Positions 10,817 to 21,171 of a stretch of DNA of 64,000 bases are shown here, in pieces. Source of the DNA: Ptychodera flava (lineage: Eukaryota; Hemichordata; Enteropneusta; Ptychoderidae); NCBI RefSeq assembly GCF_041260155.1, contig NC_091932.1:25510746-25574745 (forward strand), written 5' to 3'. Under the pieces are notes generated by a model. It saw nothing but the letters and a program-made list of their open reading frames with translations, was not told the origin of the DNA and ran no database searches. Numbering within the stretch: position 1 is the first letter of the stretch; every line of letters begins with the position of its first letter. The position numbers and the translations under genes were made by a program.

Positions 10817-12531
10817 AGGGACGCACCATTAGATCTTGGGAGGGGGGTGGTCAAAAACAGAAAAAAAAAATTTCAGAGCAGAAAGTTAGGGAAAAAAATC
10901 TTCAAACTAGTTTGCAAAATAAAAAAAAATTAATGAGAAGACAAAGGCGTAAAAAAAAATCTGCAAAAGTCTTTAAAATTTGATTTTTTTTTAGATTTTA
11001 CCGACAGAAAGCAACTTTCTGTATTTTTTAGTACATCCTCCTGGCACATTTTTAATTTTAATTTATACATTTAGAGTGACTGTATCCCTTATACTGGAAG
11101 TTGTGATTATCTTATCTTTTCAGGACTTTTGTATTCTGATCACTTGAAAATTATGAAATTATAGAACCTGTTTTCTACTTGTTTCCTGCGTACAAACCAA
11201 GTAGGTACTCTAGGTAAAACATTGAAACTATGGTATGGTTGTCAAGACAGAAAAATGTATTTGCCTTTTAAGATCAAGGTAAACAGATGCAGGCCACATT
11301 AGTTTCATTTTTTCACAGCATTTCATTGCAATGATGAATGCAAGAATGGGTGAACAAGTAGAAACACGTCAATAATGATAAAACAACATATCAAGTCATT
11401 ATGTATTATTTTGCTTTTAAAAAGGCATTTTCAATTCTTTTTTCTCAAAAAACAGCCTCAAAAAACAACAGCAACACATGTTTTAACATTCAACAATACA
11501 CTACGTAGAATGCCATCTATCCAACAAATCTCAACACAAAAACACACAAAAGGGGTTGAACTTTGAAAGTTTCTCGATAGCAAATACTGAATAAATCTGC
11601 ATGAATAATCGTTTTTGTGTAGCAAATTTCAAAGAAATTGGACAAGCCTTTTCAGAGAATACCGATTTTTGACCATGAATGGCATAAATTGCCCTAAAAA
11701 GACAAATATTGAAATTTCAACACATCTATACACATCCAATCAATTTGGACATACTGCTACAGAGAAATAGATGTTTTGATCAAAAAAGGACAACAATTGC
11801 TCTAAAAACACAAATATGCAAATTTAACTATATTATTTAGCTTATTTTAGCTTCTCAGCTTGTCAAAATCAATTGTAAATCATGAGATATGCATGATGTT
11901 TGGTGGGGTGAATGTAGCCATTTTACCACGCAGCAGGAAAGCCAGGACACCAAAAAAGTCAATTTTCAAAACTATAGGAAGCTACTGAGGAGCAAGAAGA
12001 CCATGTTTCAGAGGAAGATGTGTAATCCGAAAAAAATGCTCCCAAAGTGCCACCAAATAACACCATTTTTATCTCTATTTTTCAAAAGCTCCAACGGCAG
12101 GAGGGGGGACACCCCCTCCTGACCACCCTCCCCCCCCCGCCAAAAATACTCCCCAAGTGCCACCAAATAACACCATTTTAATCTCTATTTTTCAAAAGCT
12201 CCAACGGCTGACCACCCCCCGCAAAAATACTCCCCAAGTGCCACCAAATAACACCATTTTAATCTCTATTTTTCAAAAGCTCCAACAGCAGCAGGGGGAC
12301 ACCCCTCTCCTGACCTCCTCCCCCCCCATGACCGCTTGCGTTGCCGCTTTATCTTCAGACAGCGACAAACTAAAAACAAAATTATAAATCTGAAAATTTA
12401 CTTTGAAAAAAAAAAAATTGCACAGCTAATCTCAATTGGAAAAAAAAAATTTCAGAAATTTATAATAGTAAAAAAAAACATTTTCACAATTTCATTGTAA
12501 CCCCCCCCCCAAGGTCTAATGGTCCATCCCT
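10817..12531. mobile_element. Non-autonomous DNA element with 32-bp terminal inverted repeats (1.7 kb)
   Basis: The left end (10817-10848) begins AGGGACGCACCATTAGATCT and the reverse complement of the right end (12500-12531) begins AGGGATGGACCATTAGACCT; both run on into a G-rich tail ending in T. Only about four mismatches occur in 32 bp. The interior is A-rich with several poly-A runs and a three-fold internal repeat (12037-12330). There is no transposase-like open frame, so it is non-autonomous. A target duplication cannot be read with confidence (TA on the left, AA on the right), so the superfamily is not assigned. Confidence 0.7.
12037..12330. repeat. Three-unit tandem repeat inside the 1.7 kb element
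   Basis: Three copies of a unit containing CCAAGTGCCACCAAATAACA and TCTCTATTTTTCAAAAGCTC begin at about 12037, 12147 and 12229. The spacing differs because C-rich spacers of unequal length separate them. Confidence 0.85.
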
Positions 12532-13304
12532 AACTTCTTACGCTTGATGTCACGTGATTGAGATATACTGACATTTTCTCCGGAGTTTTATTTTAATTTT
12601 GTCTCGTTAATATTTTGAATAAATTTTAGGAATTTTAACGTAGGGGACTCTTATGAAGACCCTTCTTGCATAATTGATCGAAACGTCAATAAGTTATTCG
12701 TTTATACAACTCCATTTTTTAACACTTTGTGGTCGGGCTGATTTTCCTCATCGAGTCAAACTCTGAGTATATCAGTACATTTAGCCAATTATGATGAATT
12801 TGCCCTTTAGCATGTATATCTTACAGGAGCTGCTCATATTTGGGTCCTTTATTCTCTATTTAAACTTTAAAGAAATTACAAAGAGCGCGTTTTTGTTTCG
12901 CACCTCATAACAAAGGTGTACTTTGACGGTGTCTGTGCCAGTGTTTTGAAGCATAGAAAGCTGAACTTGTATAAATACATAGAGTGACGTCATAGTGTTT
13001 ATGAGAAGCAAACAGCAAGTCTTGTGTGCCTGGCTTTGCTGTATTTGATATTCAACAATTTACAAAACTACTACAGTTCACTATTTCCATTGACACGATG
13101 CATTCTCCCCGGCAACCTCTGCTACGCGACATTAATTCATATCTGTTAAAAAATATAACTTGAACAGACCATGATCAAGGTCCATCCTAGTGATTTATAA
13201 GACCGTGCGATTGAGCAAATATTTAGCTTGTAAGTGGTCCCAATGTTTACAGTCATACAGGTCAAGCAACTCTTTCACGTTAATTCATGTGACAGTGAGA
13301 GATA
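12532..13304. other. Intergenic sequence
   Basis: Plain AT-rich sequence with no supported gene, repeat or RNA seen by eye. Confidence 0.4.
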
Positions 13305-13421
13305 ATGTCGAACACAGGCCAAGGCAAAGCAAACGCCAAAAGCGCCGGCCTCGCAATCTTTGCTGGCCACTATCGCCAAAGTTGAAAAGGCAAGGATGTG
13401 TAATGTTCCGTACCCGTCTTA
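13305..13421 (+). pseudogene. Possible histone H2A-like relic (N-terminal part)
   Basis: From ATG 13305 the frame reads MSNTGQGKANAKSAGL and then AIFAGHYRQS before a stop at 13383. Histone H2A begins MSGRGKGGKA, then an AKAK region, then RAGLQFPVGRIHR. The order Met-Ser, Gly-Lys-rich, AGL, phenylalanine, Gly, basic-aromatic is kept, and the DNA shares CGCCGGCCTC. After the stop the same frame gives KGK and, further on, PVL, where H2A has KGN and PVYL. If real, it is a truncated, heavily decayed copy missing most of the histone fold. Chance resemblance of a basic peptide is the alternative. Confidence 0.3.
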
Positions 13422-14551
13422 AAACGGTTACTAATTTATCCAACATATTATTTTACCATCGATGTGATATATATCAAAACGCATGTTCACTTCCCATTTT
13501 ACGCCGTGTTTCTCTATTTCGTTTTACCATGCTTTCGTGTATTACCTCATTTTGCAAAAAAAGTAGGATATTGTCTTGATAAGTGGATAATCACCCAGTC
13601 CAGGAAAAATCGCATGTAAGGGGGTGGAAAATTGTTTATGACATGGGGTTGATTTATTCCTCGTGTTGACTTTGTGGTTATCCTGATAAAACGTGTATTC
13701 ACTAAAAATTACGGTAGACTTGTTCCCAGTCTGTGGGTACATTAAATATCAAAACAGAAGAAATTTAAGAACTAAACTTCAGTAGACAGTCTCAATAAGT
13801 GGTAGGCTATTGCGTACATCGTTTGGTGAAAACCTTGGCCAGCCAGTAACTCTGCTGTCGAGAAAAGCTAGGCGACTAGGGGTCAGTCTATACAAACGGT
13901 CTCCCCTTCTCTAATTCTCACTAACAAGCAACCCTTGATCACATGTCTACGCTCGGCTGTAATCTGCCTGCAAACACCGCCCAATAGACATTGAGTAAAG
14001 CGTTCGACCAATGATACAATTTATATATTGCAATCGATCACGGGATTAGGTACAAAAGGGCTGAAGGAACGAATGCCTTCATTCTTCGTGCTCGATCATC
14101 TTTCTAATTAATCATGCATTTGCTACAAACGATCTTTCTTCTCTTTCGCACCAAATGCATCTCTTTGTAAGAAGGCCATACGCCTCTGTAACCTGCACAT
14201 TTTCCAGAGCAATAATAATGGCCCTAATGTATCGACCGCATCGGGGAATTGTATCAATCCGTCAATATCACGTGAAATACTGGGTCTTTTCATTGCGTCA
14301 GTATCTCGCGTGATGTTGACAGATCGATGTAACCCTCTGATAACATAGGGCAGTGTTGGAGGTTAGATTACTCGATTGAGTGTGATCAAGGGGTGCGTTT
14401 TAGCGTGAAAAAGGCGACCACTGGTAGCAAAAACACTTTAGCAATTATCACATAGTCTGTTCTCAACAACTTACTTCAGGCCTATATCTAGCTATTTGCC
14501 TTCCATTTCCCACGGTTACTACTGACGAGCATGTCAGTGATTTCGTACATT
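13422..14551. other. Intergenic sequence with a CCAAT/TATA-like stretch
   Basis: No supported gene. At about 13978-14030 there are two CCAAT motifs (CCCAATAG, GACCAATGA) and TTTATATATTG close together, which could be a core promoter reading right, but the CCAAT-TATA spacing is short and no clear exon follows. Confidence 0.25.
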
Positions 14552-14758
14552 ATGGGTTGTATTAATAGCAAGCAAAAAATGATACCAGCAAGACGTAGTT
14601 ATAATTCTCGAACACATGGATGTGTGCGCAGCAATATATTCGCCTTTTTACAACTGATACAAGTGGAAATGGGGTTTCTTCGGATCAACTTTATCCCTTC
14701 AAAGGGTTTCAAAGATACCTCAGTCTATGAAACTGCTCAGCGTTGTGTACTAGTATAA
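14552..14758 (+). CDS. Short open frame with Src-family-like acylation N-terminus (MGCINSKQK), uncertain
   Basis: ATG 14552 opens MGCINSKQKMIPARRSYNSR and runs to a stop at 14756-14758. Gly2-Cys3 with Ser6-Lys7 is the classic signal for N-myristoylation plus palmitoylation, as in Lyn and Yes kinases (MGCIKSK). The remaining residues show no domain, and no strong donor splice site follows the motif. An in-frame ATG at 14531 (MSVISYI) would hide the signal if used. It may be the first exon of a membrane-anchored protein or chance; I lean to chance. Confidence 0.2.
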   Translation: MGCINSKQKMIPARRSYNSRTHGCVRSNIFAFLQLIQVEMGFLRINFIPSKGFKDTSVYETAQRCVLV

Positions 14759-16732
14759 GGTAGATTTAGGGTTATAGTTCAACAGCCAACTTGCGTCAAT
14801 GCATCCCGAGTCAATAGTTTTATAGTTTTATTACCAATTGTTTGGGCAATGCGATTGCTATTTTTAACCGCCGTATCGCAGTAGCCATCACGAGTTGCCA
14901 TAATTAACCCATTCATGAAATGAGAAATCTTATAAATAAATATCAAGCTTATCGAATGGTTTGACCTGACTGACCTCAGACAACAGATATGTGTTTGATG
15001 ACGTCACATTTGACACGTTTCTCAGACTGCCAAGATAGTACCCTATCGGCTGTTTACATATACCAAAATTAGAAGGTACACATTTACGGTCACGAGTGGA
15101 ACGACCTGTAATCATTTAGCGCCATTCAAGCATTGCCTTTATTGGCCTCAGTTTCCCCCTCTCTTAAGGTACAAATGAATATATTTTTAAATGAAAATGT
15201 GATGTTTTAATACGATTTTTGTTATATTAAACCTCTATTTGTTTAATCGATGCATACATCTTAGGGTCTATGATCTATGCAAAATGTATTGGTATTACCC
15301 AAGTGCACTCACCTGCGAAATTGATTTGTTACATTTTGCGATTACAGATAAACGCCCTCAATTGCTAAAGTTTCATGCTTCCGGGGCTCTGCACCCTCAC
15401 CTGTAGGCGCCTTGTGTAAAAAACATTGACCTTCGAGGGCCTATGATGAAATATACCGCAGTGCATTAATCTAGTTGAACTCAATAGATAACAGCAATAC
15501 ATATGTAGCTGCATAACTGCTGTTAGGCCAAAAAAAAAAAAAGAAATGTTTCTGGTCAGGCCTTTCTTTAAAAAATGGTGCGGCGACGCGGCTTTTTTTT
15601 TTTTTTCCCCTCCTCCTCAAGGGAGGGAGCAGGGTCAGTTAAAGCGCCAAAGCTTACCGGCTAATTTGCATAATCATTTGCATATCATTAATTTATATTT
15701 GCATATGGATGTAAGCTTGCACATGCATCCACACATGCATGTACACTCACAACAAAATGCAATGGTAACACAAAAGTGTGCAGTTTGGAACATCATGGAA
15801 ACTCTTTATTACACTTAAATAAATCATCACAGTATTGTAATTACAATTGCAATTAAAACAGAAGATTCAGATGGTTCGTCTCATTGGAGTTCCATTAATA
15901 CATATATTGCTAATAAATTGTCAAAACTTGCCAACAAAGAGGAAAATTCACAAGTTTAAGCTTTACACAAATCAAATGCAATTGAATTTTATATCATTTT
16001 TGAACGACAAACACCGCGAATAATTTTCATCACGGGGATAGATTTCAACAGCGGCCCCCCCCCCCCTCCCGCATAACTTCTACTTCCACTGAACATCGTC
16101 AATCGATTCTTGATTTAAAAATACCACCAAGATGATCACAAGACATGAACTAAGTACAACTAGAATCCCTCGAAAATCAGGTGTAAAATCTTTCAGAGAA
16201 CGTGTCAGAGTGGAACCACACGCGACGCCAGGATCAATGTCAACACGTTATGAACCTGTCGACCAACATGGCCAACATGGCCGCCGCCATATTGAAATTT
16301 ATGCATGTGAACTCGATCGCGATCGTGATCGTACTCAGACAAAACTCATCGTTGTACAATCATAATCAACCTCGACAGTCAACTCTTGTTTCTTTTGCGG
16401 TCCATTTCGTTGATCAAAGCATGGGAATGTGATCAAAGGCCCTGCTAGTGCTACACCGCCTACCTCTGTGAACACTTGTCCGCGATGTATACTGTCTTTG
16501 TTGGTCGTAATAGTCGTTCTGGAATGAAAATTTGTGAACAACCCAGCCGATTCTTCTATTGTTTTAACGTTCCTCTCAACACTTCCGGACAACTTATCTG
16601 ATGCATACCATACTTCACACCTTCCACTCTTTCACCAGGTTAAAAGTTGCAGTGAGCGCTTATGTGTAGACAATGCAGGCATCAGCTGGTAGCTACGCAG
16701 AGCGTGTGAACTAAGGATGGCGGGAATATTTT
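14759..16732. other. Intergenic sequence
   Basis: AT-rich with homopolymer runs (poly-A at about 15530, poly-T at about 15592, poly-C at about 16055). No gene, RNA or inverted-repeat element could be supported. Confidence 0.4.
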
Positions 16733-16792
16733 AAAGCGTAGCGGGGAGAATCAAAGCGTAGCGGGGGGGGGAGGCGAAAGCGTAGCGGGACC
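16733..16792. repeat. Three copies of AAAGCGTAGCGGG
   Basis: The 13-mer AAAGCGTAGCGGG (first copies followed by more G) occurs three times within 60 bp at about 16733, 16755 and 16778, separated by short unlike spacers. Origin unknown. Confidence 0.75.
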
Positions 16793-17209
16793 GCTATGGC
16801 CTGGGGATAACACTGAGTTTTGTAGTTTTATCAATATAGTAACATTTAAACTGTTCATGCAGTCACTGATCATGTGCCCCAAAGAATTTTCTTTCTCTTC
16901 AGCCGTTTTGGTTTGGTGTTATAGTAATCAGTATGTAGTTTGCCACAGCCGCCGGCCTCAAACCAGGAAAAAAAAGGGTGACGCGCTGTTGTTCAAGTGA
17001 CGCGCGCGCTGACCAGAAACATTTCTCTTTTTTTTTGGCCTTATCTTTTCGTTTTCTAAAAATTTGAAAAAAGCCATGAGGAAAGAGACCTTTTGCGAGC
17101 AATACATGAGCTTGTACAAAATCTTTAGAGCTCCATGCGAGGGACCTGGGTAAGTTAAGTAACTGCCGCTTGCGGCGCTGTTCTTTTCCGTTTCTCATTA
17201 CAAGATTTG

Positions 17210-17311
<102 letters not shown>

Positions 17312-17359
17312 ATAGGTTGATTTTCCGTCGGCGTCCGTCGTCGTCGACGTCATCCGTCA

Positions 17360-19235
17360 ACAATTGCCTTCTCCTCTGAAACTGCAAGTCCGATTGCTTT
17401 GAAATTTTATATGCAGTTCACTTGGGGTGACCTCACCTAAGTTGTGGTGAAATTTGCATATTTGTATTTTTGGGGCATTTTTGATGTTTTTGGTGAAAAA
17501 ATCTTCTTCTCTGAAACCGCCTGTCCGATTGCTTTGAAATTTGATATACAGTTTACTTAGGGTTGACTCAAGATGGATTAGTTCAAATCAAAGTGAAATT
17601 TGCATATTTGTATTTTTAAGGCAATTTTTGTCGTTTTTTGTAAAAAAAATCTTTAAAAACTCCTTCATCAAAACTACCAGTCAGATAACTTTGATATTTA
17701 GTGCATAGGTCCCTATATATAATTTATTTCAGATTTATTAAAATTGTGCAGAAATATGCAAATTTGCATTTTTAAGGCAATTTTTGCCATTTTTGGTCAA
17801 AAACTGTGTTTCTCAAAAAGTACTGGTCTGATAGCTTAAAATGTGGCACACAGGTTTTTTACAGATAAACTCCGTAATATATATTGAATTTCTGATGAAA
17901 TCTGTAATTTTGTATTTTTGGGGCATTTTTTGCCATTTTTGGTCAAAAAATGTGTATATGCAAAAATGATCACCTGATAGCTATGAAATTTGGTATGCAG
18001 GTTCCAATATATGAACTAAATGATATTTATTGAAATTATGACGAAATCTGAAATTTTGTAATTTTGGGGCAATTTTTCCATTTTTGGTCAAAAAATGCCT
18101 TTTCCCAAAAACTACTGGTCTGATAGCTTTAAAATTTAGTATACGGGTTTCTACAGATGAACTAAATGATATTTATTGAAATTATGATGAAATTTGCAAT
18201 TTTGTATTTTTGGGCAATTTTTGCCATTTTTGGTCAAAAAATGTGTATTTCCAAAACTACTCATCTGATAGCTTTAAAATTTAGTATACGGGTTTCTACA
18301 GATGAACTAAATGATATTTATTGAAATTATAATGAAATCTGCAATTTTGTATTTTTGGGGCAATTTTTGCCATTTTTGGTCAAAAAATGTGTATTTCCAA
18401 AACTACTCATCTGATAGCTTTAAAATTTAGTATACGGGTTTCTACAGATGAACTAAATGATATTTATTGAAATTATAATGAAATCTGCAATTTTGTAATT
18501 TTGGGGCAATTTTTGTCCATTTTTGGTCAAAAATGCGTTTCTCAAAAAATACTGGTCTAATAGCTTGAAAATGTGGTATACAGGTTTCTACAGATAAACT
18601 CCGTAATATATTGAATTTCTGATGAAATCTGCAATTTTTTTATTTTTTGGGCAATTTTTGCCATTTTTGGTCAAAAAATGTGTATATCCAAAACTACTCA
18701 CCTGATAGCTTTGAAATTTGGCATGCAGGTTCTCATAGATGACTTAATGATATTTATTGAAATAATGACGAAATCTGCAATTTTGTAATTTTGGGGCAAT
18801 TTTTCCATTTTTGGTCAAAAAATGCGTTTCTCAAAAAGTACTGGTCTGATAGCTTTGAAATTCTACATGCAGGTTCCTACGGATAAACTATATGTGACAT
18901 TTTGAAATTATGATGAAATCTGCAATTTTGTATTTTTGGTTCAATTTTTGCCATGTTTGGTCAAAAAATTTGTTTCTCAAAAACTGCAAGTCGATAGCTT
19001 TGATATTTGGTATACAGGTTCCAAGGGATTATTGTAATATATGATATATATTGAAATTATGGTGAAATCTGCAATTTTCATTTTGGGGGCGCAATTTTTG
19101 CCATTTGTGGTCAGAAAATTTTATTCTCAAAAAACTACTCTTCTGATAGCTTTTGGGGACTTGTTCTTAGGGATGATCCAATGTGATATATTCAAATTAT
19201 GATGAAATCTTCAATTGTGTATTTTTGCAGCTATC
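17360..19235. repeat. Tandem array, about 12 units of about 146 bp
   Basis: The landmark TTTTTGGTCAAAAAATG recurs at about 17492, 17640, 17795, 17941, 18086, 18232, 18379, 18525, 18669, 18813, 18959 and 19109, mostly 144-148 bp apart. Each unit also carries CTGATAGCTTTGAAATTT-like, GGTTTCTACAGATGAACT-like and GAAATTATGATGAAATCTGC-like blocks. Units 18086-18525 are almost identical to one another while the edge units are diverged, as expected if unequal crossing-over homogenises the centre. Related units occur inside the transposon at 24060-24550. No open frame. Confidence 0.95.
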
Positions 19236-20313
19236 TTAGCCATTTATCTGGCCACTGAAATAAGCTATCAAAGATTTCCACCTTCTTCTTCAACATGTGT
19301 CAAAAATAGGTATTCTCTACATAAACACAGTGGAGCTATATCGGCCGTTAGGTCGCTTGTTTCCTTCAAGCCGTGCTTTGCTTTGGCGTTTGACACTAGC
19401 ATATGTTCATTATTAAGAATGTTATGTTTGAACATGTTTTTTAACTTGGTGAATTAAACTTCATTCGTGTTATCTATGCAAAAGGTAAAATAATATTTTT
19501 ATTTACTGTATCCTCTTTTCTTCATTCAACCTGTGTTTCAACTCAAACGTCGCTTCTCTCCTGCCTCGACATAAACTACGCTCGCCAAATTTATCCCGCT
19601 ATCACTGAATCGAGAGAGAGGAAGCTGTACGGGTAAACACATGTTTTATTCGCTCTCGCAGTTCTTGCTGCAGCAAAACTCAGAACAGCCGCAGATGTAA
19701 GGGCCAGGGTCAAATTTTACGCCGGGCATCTATTGCTAAGTTGACGTCACAACATTGACCTGTTAGAAAGACGAAATCACTTTCTATGAAATTGAACTTC
19801 TATCTGTCAATGACATAAGTAACTGTTAAAGGAGTGAGCACTATAAATTAAAATTACTTTTCCATTTATATTTTGCTGGTAAGAGACTACGTTCATGACG
19901 CCTCTCATGTAGAACTGAAAATATATGTACAACATTGTGATCAAAAAGTGTGTCTCATATATTTGAGTGGAGATTGAAGAAAACCTCATAAGCACGACCA
20001 ATCACCATGACTCACAGAGCAAAAAAGAAAGAAGAACATTTAGTGTCAAATTTTAAAGCAGCAATCAGTGTACTTCTGCCGTGTCATTTATGATATCCTG
20101 TTGGTTATTGATTATTAACTGAAGCTGTTTCCTTATCATGTGATGGTTACGAGTGTTTGTCGACAGTGGTGGCGCTGTATCAGTTTGATAGAGGACAAAG
20201 TATTCAACAGTTATAAAACTTCACATAACAGTTGGACTCTGAGGCCAGTTCTGAACGTTCATTTAACAATGGCGCTATTAAATTGGGTATCTGATTCTGT
20301 TTTGCTTAACTTT

Positions 20314-20374
<61 letters not shown>

Positions 20375-21171
20375 ATATGGCAATGAGACACTAGAAGGCT
20401 ATGGGGACAGATAAATAGATAAAGCGAAACATAATCAGATACCTATTTAGAGAGAGGGGAGGGAGGGAGGGAGAGATAGCAGCTTTTTTCATCACTATAA
20501 TGTATGCTCTGAGATAATTATAGAAATTCTAAAACTTAATCGTAGACTCATTGCTTTGTATCATTCAGTTTGAATGGTCCTGACGTCGTATTTCTATCTT
20601 CCTTTGAAAACTCACATTGTCCATTTCAATGTTCTTCACACTGAGTTAAAAAAGGAAATGTACCAATTTCTAACCTAACATAATTGAAACATCACAGGTA
20701 ACAGCTTTAAGTTCTATTTCCTTGGCACATAAAAACCTACCGGTGTCTCACATTTCATTACGACTTCACATGCAGTGAATGGCGTTGGATGGATATTGAA
20801 CCGTGCTTTATGGCAATGTAATTCACTGTAAAATTTTAACCCGGAACGTTTGAACACATTTACGCAAGCTTGAACTCCAGTGTACCAAAATAATCTTCAT
20901 TCCTATACGCAAACCCTGTCTACACACTGAAACTAATGCACTGACCGGAATAGTTTCTATGGCGATGTTATCATGCGTTGGGTCGTGACAGACCGTAGAG
21001 ATAACGGTATGGACTCTGCGTTGACAAAATAACGCTTCGCTGGCGAATTAAAGCGGCGCCGTCCAATTTGAATGCGTTGTAATCGATGGTTCAAACGCGA
21101 GGTTTCTGCTACCTTTACACCTCTTAAGAAGAATTAGCAGCAGACGTCGGAAGTGAAGTACAATATCAAGG
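19236..21171. other. Intergenic sequence upstream of EF-hand gene 4
   Basis: No supported gene. It includes a (CT)n tract (20318-20371) and GGGA-rich sequence near 20453-20475. The last 150 bp should contain the gene 4 promoter: a CCAAT at about 21062-21066 is visible, but the core shared by genes 2 and 3 is not. Confidence 0.4.
20318..20371. repeat. (CT)n microsatellite
   Basis: About 54 bp of perfect CT dinucleotides. Confidence 0.95.
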
